Shown piece by piece: positions 23,967-31,849 of a stretch of 64,000 nucleotides of DNA. The position numbers and the translations under genes were made by a program. This stretch comes from JAWRCU01 sp033542235. GTDB lineage: Bacteria > Pseudomonadota > Alphaproteobacteria > Rhizobiales > Rhizobiaceae. Each line of letters begins with the position of its first letter. Position 1 is the stretch's first letter. A model generated the notes under the pieces. The model was not told where the DNA came from. It did not search any database and saw only the letters and a list, made by a program, of their open reading frames with translations. Location of the stretch: positions 248,001-312,000 of the forward strand of contig NZ_JAWRCU010000003.1 in assembly GCF_033542235.1 (NCBI RefSeq). The letters are read 5' to 3'.

Positions 23967-24311
23967 ATCGTACCGTCGCTCAGTCTCAGGATCAATCTCG
24001 ACCCGGAAGGCCGCATCGGCCCCGGCAAGATCGAGCTGCTCGAGCAGATCGCCGCCTTCGGTTCGATTTCGGCGGCGGCGCGGCGTATGGACATGTCCTA
24101 TAAGCGCGCCTGGGACCTGGTCGAGGAAATGAACCGCATCTTCGGCAAACCGGTGGTCGCCGCCCAGACGGGCGGCAGGAAGGGCGGCGGCGCACAACTC
24201 ACGCCGGTCGGCCTCGCCATCGTCAGCCGCTTCCGCGCAATCGAGCGTGCCGCTGCCACCGTTGCCGAGCCGCACATCAAGGCGCTGCAGTCCGAAATCG
24301 ACGCCAGCTGA
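23967..24311 (+). CDS. ModE-like winged-helix protein with no ordinary start codon
   Basis: The frame encodes the LysR-type helix-turn-helix of ModE: PSLSLRINLDPEGRIGPGK, then LLEQIAAFGSISAAARRMDMSYKRAWDLVEEMN and a basic C-terminal wing (GGRKGGGAQLTPVG). It ends without the molybdate-binding TOBE domains of full ModE, like the one-domain relatives common in rhizobia. The conserved part starts about 115 bases before the first ATG (24087). A strong GGGGAGGAA site at 23955-23963 precedes ATC at 23967, the best-placed codon; no ATG, GTG or TTG occurs in frame after the stop at 23889. Either ATC initiates or the start codon is mutated. Position next to modABC supports control of molybdate uptake. 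Confidence 0.7.
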   Translation: MVPSLSLRINLDPEGRIGPGKIELLEQIAAFGSISAAARRMDMSYKRAWDLVEEMNRIFGKPVVAAQTGGRKGGGAQLTPVGLAIVSRFRAIERAAATVAEPHIKALQSEIDAS

Positions 24312-24361
24312 ACGGCAGGGCTTTCGGGAAGATTACATGAGCGTGCGAGGCGCTCCAGCCC

Positions 24362-24574
24362 TCAAGCCGGCGGCGGACCAGCGCTCTCCATTGCCAGGAA
24401 ATGCCATCGTCCCGGATTGTTCGGAAACGCGCCAGGCGCGTGTTCCTCACGGTTGCGAACTTCTTGAAGCAGGCGCCGGATATCTGCGCTGCGCACACCG
24501 TCACGCGCCATGACCGTCAGTATGATCGGTTCGCTGAGCAGTTCGTCGAGCGTCGGTTCATGCTGCTTCGTCAT
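24362..24574 (-). CDS. Small conserved hypothetical protein
   Basis: A 70-residue protein, MTKQHEPTLDELLSEPIILT at its start, with a helix containing VRSADIRRLLQEVRNRE and a low-complexity proline-rich C-terminus ending AGPPPA. It resembles small hypothetical proteins of Mesorhizobium relatives that I cannot assign to a named family. Start ATG at 24574. It is isolated, convergent with the ModE-like gene; the codon use looks normal for the window. A real gene is likely but not certain. Confidence 0.62.
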   Translation of the reverse strand: MTKQHEPTLDELLSEPIILTVMARDGVRSADIRRLLQEVRNREEHAPGAFPNNPGRWHFLAMESAGPPPA

Positions 24575-24773
24575 TGTTTCGCCTCCGTGTCGAGAACAGA
24601 GACGATGCTACCTGCAAAGCATGGCGGCCAGATGGCCATCAGGTGACAATGAGGCGACAGTTTTGTTTCCGCTCGGCAACACGAACTACGGAATCATTTG
24701 CCCATTTGCCGATTGTGACAAGTAAGTGCCGGGAATGCTTGCTTTTTCTCACAAACGTTTAGGGACAGTTTAC

Positions 24774-24817
24774 CTATTTTGGCCAGTACGCACTCATTTT
24801 GGTCAGTAATACTGACC
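24774..24817. promoter_or_regulatory. Repeated half-sites and palindrome in an orphan intergenic region
   Basis: A palindrome GGTCAGTA-A-TACTGACC sits at 24801-24817, and its left half is preceded by a direct repeat: ATTTTGGCCAGTA (24776-24788) and ATTTTGGTCAGTA (24796-24808), 20 bp apart. The nearby TTTAGGGACAGTTTACCT resembles the sequence at 518-531. No gene starts close by on either strand. It may be an operator left from a lost gene or the end of a vanished IS. The rest of the gap 24575-24855 shows nothing else. Confidence 0.45.
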
Positions 24818-24855
24818 GAATAGGCACGCGATCCTCGGCACGACATCTGCCCGCC

Positions 24856-24923
24856 CTAGAGCATGATCCCCGAAAAGTTGCAGAGTTTTCGGATAAGATC
24901 ATCCTGCAAAAACAAACATCTAG
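24856..24923 (+). repeat. Truncated RIME-like repeat at the end of the VWA gene
   Basis: The first hairpin half (CTAGAGCATGATCC...AGATCATCCTGC) is present, but the second GATGAAT palindrome is missing. Its terminal CTAG at 24920-24923 contains the TAG stop codon of the minus-strand VWA gene (24920-24922 read in reverse). Confidence 0.85.
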
Positions 24924-26107
24924 TGCCTTCGCGAGAGCTCCCTGGTGGCTTGCCCCAATCCCGCAAGCGTCAGCGGATACATGCGATCGCCGAAGATCTG
25001 GCGGATGGTGGCGATCGATTGCGTATAGCCCCACTCGCGCTGCGCGACCGGGTTGACCCATACCGCGTTCGGCCATTGAGTTAGCACCCGCCTCAGCCAG
25101 ACCAGCCCCGGCTCAGCGTTCCAGTGCTCGACCGAGCCGCCGGACTGCACGATCTCGTATGGGCTCATCGATGCATCGCCGACGAAGATCACCTTGTAGT
25201 CGTGGCCATACTTATGGACGAGGTCGAAGGTCGCGATCCGTTCCGACTGGCGACGGCGGTTGTCCTTCCATACCGTCTCGTAAAGGCAATTGTGGAAGTA
25301 AAAATATTCGAGCTGTCGGAACTCGGTGCGGGCGGCAGAGAACAACTCCTCGACGACGCCGATATGGTCGTCCATCGAGCCGCCGACATCGAAGAACATC
25401 AGCAGCTTGACCGCGTTGCGCCGCTCCGGCCGCGTCTGGACGTCCAGATAGCCGTGCTCGGCGGTGGCATGGATCGTGCCGGGCAGGTCCAGCTCCTCCT
25501 CGACGCCCTCGCGCACCCAGCGGCGCAGCCGCTTCAGCGCCACCTTGATGTTGCGCGTGCCGAGCTCGACGGTGTCGTCGAAATTCCTGAACTCGCGCTT
25601 GTCCCAAACCTTCACGGCGCGGCGGTTGCGGCCCTCGTGCTGGCCGATTCGCACGCCTTCGGGATTGTAGCCGTAGGCCCCGAAGGGCGATGTACCTGCC
25701 GTGCCGATCCATTTCGAGCCGCCCTGGTGCCGGCCCTTCTGCTCTTCGAGCCGCTTCTTCAGCGTCTCCATGAGTTTTTCGAAGCCGCCGAGCGCCTCGA
25801 TGAGCTTCTTCTCCTCCTCGCTCAGATGCTTCTCGGCGAGCCGGCGCAGCCAGTCCTCAGGCAGGTTGGCGATATCGGACGCTTCGCCCGACAGCGCCTC
25901 GACGCCTTTGAAGACGTGGCCGAAAACCTGGTCGAAGCGATCGATGTGCCGTTCGTCCTTCACCAGCGCGGAGCGCGCCAGATAATAGAAGCCCTCGACA
26001 TCATAGGTGACGAGACCCGCCTCCATCCCTTGGAGCAGCGTCAGATATTCGCGCAGCGTGACCGGGACACGCGCGGCTTTCAGCTCGAGGAAGAAGGGAA
26101 TGAACAT
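24920..26107 (-). CDS. CoxE-like VWA domain protein
   Basis: A 395-residue cytoplasmic protein of the CoxE/VWA family. The N-terminal half is helical (LTLREYLTLLQGMEAGL near 20; charged coiled coil 95-130), and the VWA domain lies in the C-terminal 170 residues. The metal site reads DVGGSMDDH near residue 240, lacking the first Ser of the canonical DxSxS, as is usual in this subgroup. Such proteins usually work with a MoxR-type AAA ATPase; none is encoded beside it here. Start ATG at 26107 overlaps the acetyltransferase stop by one base, and the stop codon is provided by a RIME-like repeat. Confidence 0.9.
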   Translation of the reverse strand: MFIPFFLELKAARVPVTLREYLTLLQGMEAGLVTYDVEGFYYLARSALVKDERHIDRFDQVFGHVFKGVEALSGEASDIANLPEDWLRRLAEKHLSEEEKKLIEALGGFEKLMETLKKRLEEQKGRHQGGSKWIGTAGTSPFGAYGYNPEGVRIGQHEGRNRRAVKVWDKREFRNFDDTVELGTRNIKVALKRLRRWVREGVEEELDLPGTIHATAEHGYLDVQTRPERRNAVKLLMFFDVGGSMDDHIGVVEELFSAARTEFRQLEYFYFHNCLYETVWKDNRRRQSERIATFDLVHKYGHDYKVIFVGDASMSPYEIVQSGGSVEHWNAEPGLVWLRRVLTQWPNAVWVNPVAQREWGYTQSIATIRQIFGDRMYPLTLAGLGQATRELSRRH

Positions 26108-26550
26108 CAAAGCAGATCATACTCGATGAAACCCGTCCGTCTTGCCACGCTATCATAGAGCTTGCGGGCGGTGGCGTTGGTCTCGTGGGTCATCCAGTAG
26201 ACATTGGTGATGCCCAGTTTACCCGCCGCTTCTTGCACGGCCTTGATCAGCGCGCGCCCGACGCCTTTGCCGCGCGCGTCCGGATCGGCAAACAGATCCT
26301 GCAGGTAGCAGTTGTTGACCAGCGACCAGCAGGAGCGATGGTAGAGATAGTGAGTGAGCCCGACGGCTTTGCCGTCAAGGACTGCGATGAATCCCTTCGG
26401 CTCGAACTCGGCTTGCGCGAAGAGCCGCTTCCAGGTGGAAGCATAAACCTCCTCCGCGACCTTCGTCTTGTAGAATTCGAGATAGGCCGTCCACAGCCGC
26501 CGCCAGTCGGCATGATCGGACTGTTCCAGCGGGCGTATGGTCAAGCCCAT
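26107..26550 (-). CDS. GNAT family N-acetyltransferase
   Basis: A 147-residue GNAT acetyltransferase. Motif A, with the acetyl-CoA pyrophosphate loop, is LQDLFADPDARGKGVGRALI (about 84-103), followed by motif B (NVYWMTHETNATARKLYDSVARRTGF). N-terminal MGLTIRPLEQSDHADW is typical. Substrate unknown: the family acylates amines of amino acids, aminoglycosides, polyamines or protein N-termini. It precedes the VWA gene and overlaps it by one base, so the two are co-translated. Confidence 0.92.
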   Translation of the reverse strand: MGLTIRPLEQSDHADWRRLWTAYLEFYKTKVAEEVYASTWKRLFAQAEFEPKGFIAVLDGKAVGLTHYLYHRSCWSLVNNCYLQDLFADPDARGKGVGRALIKAVQEAAGKLGITNVYWMTHETNATARKLYDSVARRTGFIEYDLL

Positions 26551-26625
26551 GCTTTATCTCCATTAATCAGATGCGTTTGGTAAGCAGCTTAGCGACACAG
26601 CGGCGGGCGGGTTTGAGCCAGCGCC

Positions 26626-27480
26626 TCACCTGTTCCTGACCACGACGCAGGCGCCGCCAGCACTATGCAGCTTCTGGCAGATGGTATTGGCATTGGCGCG
26701 ATCGTCGACGCCGACCCTGACGGCGTAGATCCCGGCACGGCCAAGGGGCGTTCGGACCCGGCTCACCACGGCCTCGTACTCGCCGAAGAGCTTGCCATAG
26801 CTCGCCTGGATCCTTTGCCACTGCCGCACCGCCGCGCTGCGTCGGAAATTGCCGGCCACCTGGATGCCCCATGGCTTCACATTGATGGTCGCCATGGCGA
26901 TGGTCGTGGGTTCGAGCCTTGGCAGCCGGCGGCATGCATCGAAGAAACTGGTTTTCGGATCGAGCGGCTGGATGGTTCCCGCATGAGAAGCATCCGCAAA
27001 ATTGTCCACCGGTTCGCCCATCACGTCCAGGACGTAGTTTTCGGTCTCGATCGGGAGGAATCCTCCGGAAGAAAGCCAGCGCGATACGCGGTTCTCGCCG
27101 GCATTGTAGGCCGCGGCCGCGAGGCCGAGATTGCCGTAGCTCGTTTTCAATTCGGCGAGGTAACGGGCCGAGGCAGGGATGGCCTGCTCGATGTCGAAGG
27201 AATTGGCGAGCCCTCGAAAAGCTGCCGTACCCGGCATGAACTGAGCGATGCCTTCTGCGCCGGCAGGGCTCACCGCGTTGGGATCGAAGCGGCTCTCCTT
27301 CCAGATCAGCCGGGCGAAGAAATCCGGCGGCAGCCTCTCGCGCGCGGCATTCGCTTCGATGAGCGAGCAGATGCGGCCTATGGTGACGGGCAGGCTTTTG
27401 CCGGGCGGATCGGCAAGTGCCGATCCGGCAAACAAGCTGACGCAAAGGAGTGCGAGCGCGGCAGCGGGAATGCCGCGCAT
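26626..27480 (-). CDS. Periplasmic lytic transglycosylase (SLT domain)
   Basis: A 284-residue murein hydrolase. A signal peptide (1-23, ending SALA) is followed by an SLT goose-lysozyme-like domain: catalytic Glu62 in WKESRFDPNAVSPAGAEGIAQFMP, then YLAELKTSYGNLGLAAAAYNAGENRV. The C-terminal segment (GIYAVRVGVDDRANANTICQKLHSAGGACVVVRN) looks like a SPOR-type peptidoglycan-binding fold. It cleaves glycan strands with 1,6-anhydro product formation. It lies directly downstream of ispG with a 3-base gap. Confidence 0.92.
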   Translation of the reverse strand: MRGIPAAALALLCVSLFAGSALADPPGKSLPVTIGRICSLIEANAARERLPPDFFARLIWKESRFDPNAVSPAGAEGIAQFMPGTAAFRGLANSFDIEQAIPASARYLAELKTSYGNLGLAAAAYNAGENRVSRWLSSGGFLPIETENYVLDVMGEPVDNFADASHAGTIQPLDPKTSFFDACRRLPRLEPTTIAMATINVKPWGIQVAGNFRRSAAVRQWQRIQASYGKLFGEYEAVVSRVRTPLGRAGIYAVRVGVDDRANANTICQKLHSAGGACVVVRNR

Positions 27481-27483
27481 TGG

Positions 27484-28737
27484 CTATTCCGCGGCGGCCC
27501 TGCCCGCCCCTCCGAACCGCTCCTTGATATAGTCGGCCACCAGCTTCTGGAATTCTTCGGCAATCGCCGGGCCGCGCAAGGTGACAGCCTTGCTGCCGTC
27601 GATGAAGACGGGCGCAGCCGGCGTCTCGCCGGTGCCCGGCAGCGAGATGCCGATATCGGCGTGCTTCGATTCGCCCGGCCCGTTCACGATGCAGCCCATC
27701 ACCGCAACCTTGAGCGCCTCGACGCCTGGATATTGCTCGCGCCAGACAGGCATGTTCTTGCGAATGTCGGCCTGGATGGTCTCGGCAAGCTCCTGGAAAA
27801 CGGTGGAAGTGGTGCGGCCGCAGCCCGGGCAGGCTGCGACGATCGGGACGAACTGCCGGAAGCCCATCGTCTGCAGCAGCTCCTGGGCGACCTGCACCTC
27901 ACGGGTGCGGTCGCCGCCGGGCTCGGGCGTCAGCGAGATGCGGATGGTGTCGCCGATGCCCTGCTGGAGCAGGATGCCCATCGCGGCAGACGAGGCGACG
28001 ATGCCCTTGGTGCCCATTCCGGCTTCGGTCAGGCCGAGATGGAGCGCATGGTTCGAGCGCTTCGCCAGTTCGGCATAGACGGCGACGAGGTCCTGCACCT
28101 GGCTGACCTTGGCCGACAGGATGATCTTGTCGCGGCCCAGGCCGATCTCCTCGGCGAGCTCGGCCGATATGAGGGCCGACTGGATGATCGCCTCGCGGGT
28201 CACGTCGACCGCCGTCAGCGGCGAGCCCTTGTTCTGGTTCTCGTCCATCAGCCGCGTCAGCAATTCCTGGTCGAGCGAGCCCCAGTTGACGCCGATGCGG
28301 ACCGGCTTTCCGTAGCGGATGGCCGTCTCGACGATTGCGGCGAACTGCCTGTCCTTCTTTTCCCTGAAGCCGACATTGCCGGGGTTGATGCGATATTTGG
28401 CGAGCGCCTCCGCACAGGCCGGATGATCGGCCAGCAGCTTGTGTCCGATGTAATGGAAATCGCCGATCAGCGGCACGTTGATGCCGAGCCGGTCGAGCCG
28501 CTCCTTGATCTTCGGCACGGCCGCGGCGCTCTCGTCCCGGTCGACCGTGATTCGCACCAACTCAGAGCCGGCACGATGCAGCGCCGCCACCTGCGCGACG
28601 GTCGCGTCCACATCGGCCGTGTCGGTATTGGTCATCGATTGGACGACGATCGGCGCCGTGCCGCCGACGACGACACCGCCGACATCGACCGCGACCGATT
28701 CACGTCGCGGAAAGGGAGATGCGAAGTATCCGGCCAT
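27484..28737 (-). CDS. ispG: 4-hydroxy-3-methylbut-2-enyl diphosphate synthase IspG
   Basis: A 417-residue iron-sulfur enzyme of the MEP isoprenoid pathway, reducing MEcPP to HMBPP. The TIM-barrel part contains VQSMTNTDTADVDATVAQV near the start and NPGNVGF, and the C-terminal 4Fe-4S domain has CPGCGRTTSTVFQ and MGCIVNGPGESKHADIGIS, with the three cysteine ligands. The start MAGYFASPFPRR at 28737 (AAGAGG just upstream) is the usual N-terminus in rhizobia; ATGs at 28767 and 28827 are possible alternatives. Confidence 0.96.
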   Translation of the reverse strand: MAGYFASPFPRRESVAVDVGGVVVGGTAPIVVQSMTNTDTADVDATVAQVAALHRAGSELVRITVDRDESAAAVPKIKERLDRLGINVPLIGDFHYIGHKLLADHPACAEALAKYRINPGNVGFREKKDRQFAAIVETAIRYGKPVRIGVNWGSLDQELLTRLMDENQNKGSPLTAVDVTREAIIQSALISAELAEEIGLGRDKIILSAKVSQVQDLVAVYAELAKRSNHALHLGLTEAGMGTKGIVASSAAMGILLQQGIGDTIRISLTPEPGGDRTREVQVAQELLQTMGFRQFVPIVAACPGCGRTTSTVFQELAETIQADIRKNMPVWREQYPGVEALKVAVMGCIVNGPGESKHADIGISLPGTGETPAAPVFIDGSKAVTLRGPAIAEEFQKLVADYIKERFGGAGRAAAE

Positions 28738-28916
28738 GCTGGGCCTCTTGCCGGGGAAATCCGGCATTGAGGTGGCGGAGAGGCGAGGAGATGTCAATGG
28801 CCGGGGTGACACAAGCTCGTTCATCATTCAACCGACGACGCAACCGGATGGCAGTTTGCGCGTTAGTAGATGCTCGTCGTCCGAGCTTCCCATCCGCCCA
28901 TCCCTGGAGGTTCTAC

Positions 28917-29210
28917 GTGAAAAGCAGGCTTTTCGACCAACCTGTCTCGATTTTTGTGGGGCTTGGCTTCCCCCGCGAGGTGCGCGGCGTAACGGATGCC
29001 TTCCAGGTGCTCACGGAATGGCCGCAGAGCGGACGAGATTCTTCTCATGACGAAGCGCTGGAGGCCTGCCGCGCCGCGCTTGCCGAAGCCGGCGATGCCA
29101 GGAGGGTGCGCGCCGCCTTCGAGAGCTTCGCGCGCGTCCACGACGTGCTCGCCCCCGAGGCACTTGCCGCGACCGCGCACAAGGCAGCCGAGGAATGGTT
29201 CGGGGCCTGA
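28917..29210 (+). CDS. DUF982 protein
   Basis: A 97-residue protein of DUF982, a family found almost only in rhizobia and relatives. Recognisable parts are KSRLFDQPVSIFVGLGFPREVRGVTDAFQVLTEWP and the later LEACRAALAEAGDARRVRAAFESFA. The start is GTG at 28917, with a perfect GGAGG 6 bases upstream; the longer frame begins inside the divergent ispG gene. Function unknown. It is divergent from ispG. Confidence 0.9.
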   Translation: MKSRLFDQPVSIFVGLGFPREVRGVTDAFQVLTEWPQSGRDSSHDEALEACRAALAEAGDARRVRAAFESFARVHDVLAPEALAATAHKAAEEWFGA

Positions 29211-29336
29211 TTTCTTGCCCCACCATCGGAAAAGCGTCGGAAACAAGCTTCCATCGCGGGCAATGTCTCAGCAAAGCGCGCACGGCTCGATGCAACGAAT
29301 CTGGTGTTGAAGACGTCACGACCGGACTAGGCATCC

Positions 29337-29371
29337 GACCCGTCGTCAGATTGGGCCCCCGACGACGGGTC
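29337..29371. terminator. Terminator-like hairpin
   Basis: A perfect 11-bp stem GACCCGTCGTC (29337-29347) / GACGACGGGTC (29361-29371) with a 13-base loop lies between the convergent DUF982 and membrane-protein genes. No T run follows on either strand, so rho-independent termination is only possible. The rest of the gap 29211-29480 shows nothing else. Confidence 0.5.
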
Positions 29372-29480
29372 GAGAAACCGCTGTGTTAGGAGGGGATAAT
29401 TTCCCAAGCAGCCGGCACAGCTCGAACATAGCCGCATTCCCTTCTGCTTCAATCAAAAACATTAGAGATAGTTAATATAG

Positions 29481-29918
29481 TTAAGGCTCATGTTCGTCCG
29501 CACCGACGGACTTCGCGACCCAGCCGGCGTAAGTAAGGTAGAGGCCGATCAGGACGAGGACGGCAAAGCCGGGCCGGATGAGAGATGTTGCGCCCGTGGA
29601 GGCGGCTGTGGCGCGCTGGTAAATCTGCGGGACAGCAAGCAGGATCAGCCCACGCAGCGCCAATACCCAGCCGAACAGCGATATGATGACAGCCGCAGCG
29701 CTCGACCAGTGTTGGTGGAACGCAATGATCAGCAATCCGCCGAACAGCAGAAGGGCGCCACCGAACCACACCAGCGCCGGGTTCTCGAAGAAGCCGGCCG
29801 CCAAAGCGCCCATGTCGGGCGCGCGCAGCACGATGATGCCGGGGACGATGACGAGCCAGGGACCGATGACGCGCGCAAAGGCGCGGGTGCGCTTCTGTGC
29901 TTCCGGCGTAGCTGGCAT
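29481..29918 (-). CDS. Hypothetical four-helix membrane protein
   Basis: A 145-residue protein with four predicted transmembrane segments (about 17-33, 46-66, 72-92 and 112-132) and short polar ends. No named family is recognised; similar small membrane proteins are common in Mesorhizobium relatives. Start ATG at 29918. It lies alone between the DUF982 gene and the MFS transporter, all of which it faces on the minus strand. Role unknown. Confidence 0.8.
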   Translation of the reverse strand: MPATPEAQKRTRAFARVIGPWLVIVPGIIVLRAPDMGALAAGFFENPALVWFGGALLLFGGLLIIAFHQHWSSAAAVIISLFGWVLALRGLILLAVPQIYQRATAASTGATSLIRPGFAVLVLIGLYLTYAGWVAKSVGADEHEP

Positions 29919-30032
29919 GGAGGCTCCCCGGGAACGGGCATGACCCGGGAGTCAGGTAGGGCCGCGTTTGACCATGTAAAGATTGTCGGATCTCCCGGCT
30001 TTAGCTGGACCGGCGGAGCCGATCGGCGGTCC

Positions 30033-31661
30033 TCACCCCAAATCCACCGGCGCCTTCGTCTGCAGGCCGGGCTCTTTCCAGTCGGTCGGGCGCACGACCA
30101 TGCGGTGCACCTTGGGCGGCTCGTCGCCGCTGTGCAGCGCGTTGATTCGGTCGGTGACGCCGGCATCGGCCTGCGTGCGCCGCTGGTTGTGGCGGATGTA
30201 ATCGTCCCAGGTCGGCACGTGATACGATTCCACCCACTGCGTCGGCTTCTCGGTATCGCGCAGCAGTTCCCATTGCTGCGCGCCGTCGCGGCGCCTGATA
30301 CGACGCCGCTCGCTCATCGCCTTCAGAAAGGCCTGCGTGTCCTCTTCGCGAATCGTGTATTCGATGAGCACTGCGACCGGGCCGCTGCGGCCGCGCAGGT
30401 CGAGCGCGATGGTGGGCGTCTTGAAGCGGTTCAGCGGGTCGAGATTGTCCGGCAGCTTGGCAGGCAGCGGCAACTTCAGCCCGACCAGCGCTCCGCCGAT
30501 CATCAATATGGCGGCCGCGAGCAGTGCGGTTGCCACGTCATATCGATCCGCGACCAAGCCCCAGATCCAGCTGCCCAGCGCCATGCCGCCGAAGGTGGCG
30601 GTCTGGTAGAGCGCCAGCGCCCGGCCGAGCACCCAGCGCGGGGTCGAAAGCTGTACGGTGACGTTGAACATTGCAAGAGCGAGCACCCAGCAGGCGCCGC
30701 CGATCATCGCCCCAACTCCGGTGACCCACGCATTCGGAGCGAGCGCAATAATCGTGGCACAGCCCGCGAAGCCGACAAAGGCAGCGCGCGCAACTGTTTC
30801 ATTGGACAATGTCGAGCGTGCCCGGCCGCCGATGAAGGCGCCGCCGATCGCACCGATGCCGTAGCAGCCCAGCATCAGGCCGTAGAGCAGCGGGCCGCCG
30901 CCCGGAAGGTCACGCGCAGCGAGCGGCAGGAGCGCGAGCACGATAATGGCCGTGAAGCCGAAGATGAAACCGCGCAGCAGCACCTTTTCTATGTGCGGCG
31001 ACATCGCGATATAGCGCAGGCCCGCCGTCATCGCCGCGCCCAGCCGTTCCGGCGGCAGCGTGCTCTGCTGCGCCGGCGGCGTCCAGGCGCGCAGCGCCAG
31101 GAAAAGCGGGATGTAGCTCACCGCATTGACGGCAAAGGCTGCGGCAGCTCCGGCCACGGCCACAATGATGCCCCCAATCGCTGGCCCGACGCTGCGCGTC
31201 AGGTTGAAATTGACGCTGTTCAGCGCCACGGCGGCAGGCAAAACCGAGCGCGGCACCATATCGCCGACCGAGGCTTGCCAGGAAGGATTGTTCAGCGCCG
31301 TGCCGCAACCGATGAGGAACGTGAAGCCGAGCAGAAGCCAGGGCGTGATCAGGCCGGCATAGGCCGAGATTGCAAGGGCAACGGAAACGGCGAGCATGAA
31401 CACTTGCGCCGCAAGCATGACGCGGCGGCGCTCAAAATTATCGGCGATCGCGCCTGCGGCGAGCGACAGCAGCATGACGGGCAGGGAGGTCGAGGCCTGG
31501 ACCAGCGCCACCATATCGGCGGAGCCCGTGATCGAGGTCATCAGCCAGGCGGCGCCGACGGACTGGATCAGGCTGCCGAGGTTCGAAGCGAGGCTCGCGA
31601 ACCACACGACCTTGAATACGGGATGGCGCATGGGCGCGAGCGCCGACGCCTGCTCGTCCAC
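30033..31661 (-). CDS. MFS transporter (MFS_3/EntS-like) fused to a C-terminal monooxygenase-like domain
   Basis: A 542-residue protein. Residues 1 to about 400 form an EntS-like (MFS_3, DUF894) transporter with 12 helices; FASLASNLGSLIQSVGAAWLM and DNFERRRVMLAAQ are typical. The remaining 130 residues (VAVLIEYTIREEDTQAFLKAMSERRRIRRRDGAQQWELLRD, then WVESYHVPTWDDYIRHNQR) resemble the antibiotic-biosynthesis-monooxygenase dimeric barrel, a fusion known in alphaproteobacterial exporters. The start is GTG at 31661 with an excellent GAGGAGG site. Exported compound unknown. Confidence 0.9.
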   Translation of the reverse strand: MDEQASALAPMRHPVFKVVWFASLASNLGSLIQSVGAAWLMTSITGSADMVALVQASTSLPVMLLSLAAGAIADNFERRRVMLAAQVFMLAVSVALAISAYAGLITPWLLLGFTFLIGCGTALNNPSWQASVGDMVPRSVLPAAVALNSVNFNLTRSVGPAIGGIIVAVAGAAAAFAVNAVSYIPLFLALRAWTPPAQQSTLPPERLGAAMTAGLRYIAMSPHIEKVLLRGFIFGFTAIIVLALLPLAARDLPGGGPLLYGLMLGCYGIGAIGGAFIGGRARSTLSNETVARAAFVGFAGCATIIALAPNAWVTGVGAMIGGACWVLALAMFNVTVQLSTPRWVLGRALALYQTATFGGMALGSWIWGLVADRYDVATALLAAAILMIGGALVGLKLPLPAKLPDNLDPLNRFKTPTIALDLRGRSGPVAVLIEYTIREEDTQAFLKAMSERRRIRRRDGAQQWELLRDTEKPTQWVESYHVPTWDDYIRHNQRRTQADAGVTDRINALHSGDEPPKVHRMVVRPTDWKEPGLQTKAPVDLG

Positions 31662-31849
31662 CGAATCCTCCTCGGCTGTTGTCTTGCCGAAGTTGTAACG
31701 CCAGGAAAATGGAGGAGGAACCTTTTGCGTTCACAAATTGTGCTGGACCAAACGAAGTCGCGACTGATCCAAGGGTCAATTCCGCAAGCGAAGGTGCTGT
31801 TGGGCAGCGAAGACCGACTCGCTGGAGCCCGAGCTGCGACGCTTGATCG

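Noticed and set aside
26665..28770. 701-residue open frame on the plus strand
   Set aside because: It is antisense to the lytic transglycosylase and ispG, both well supported; no domain is recognisable.
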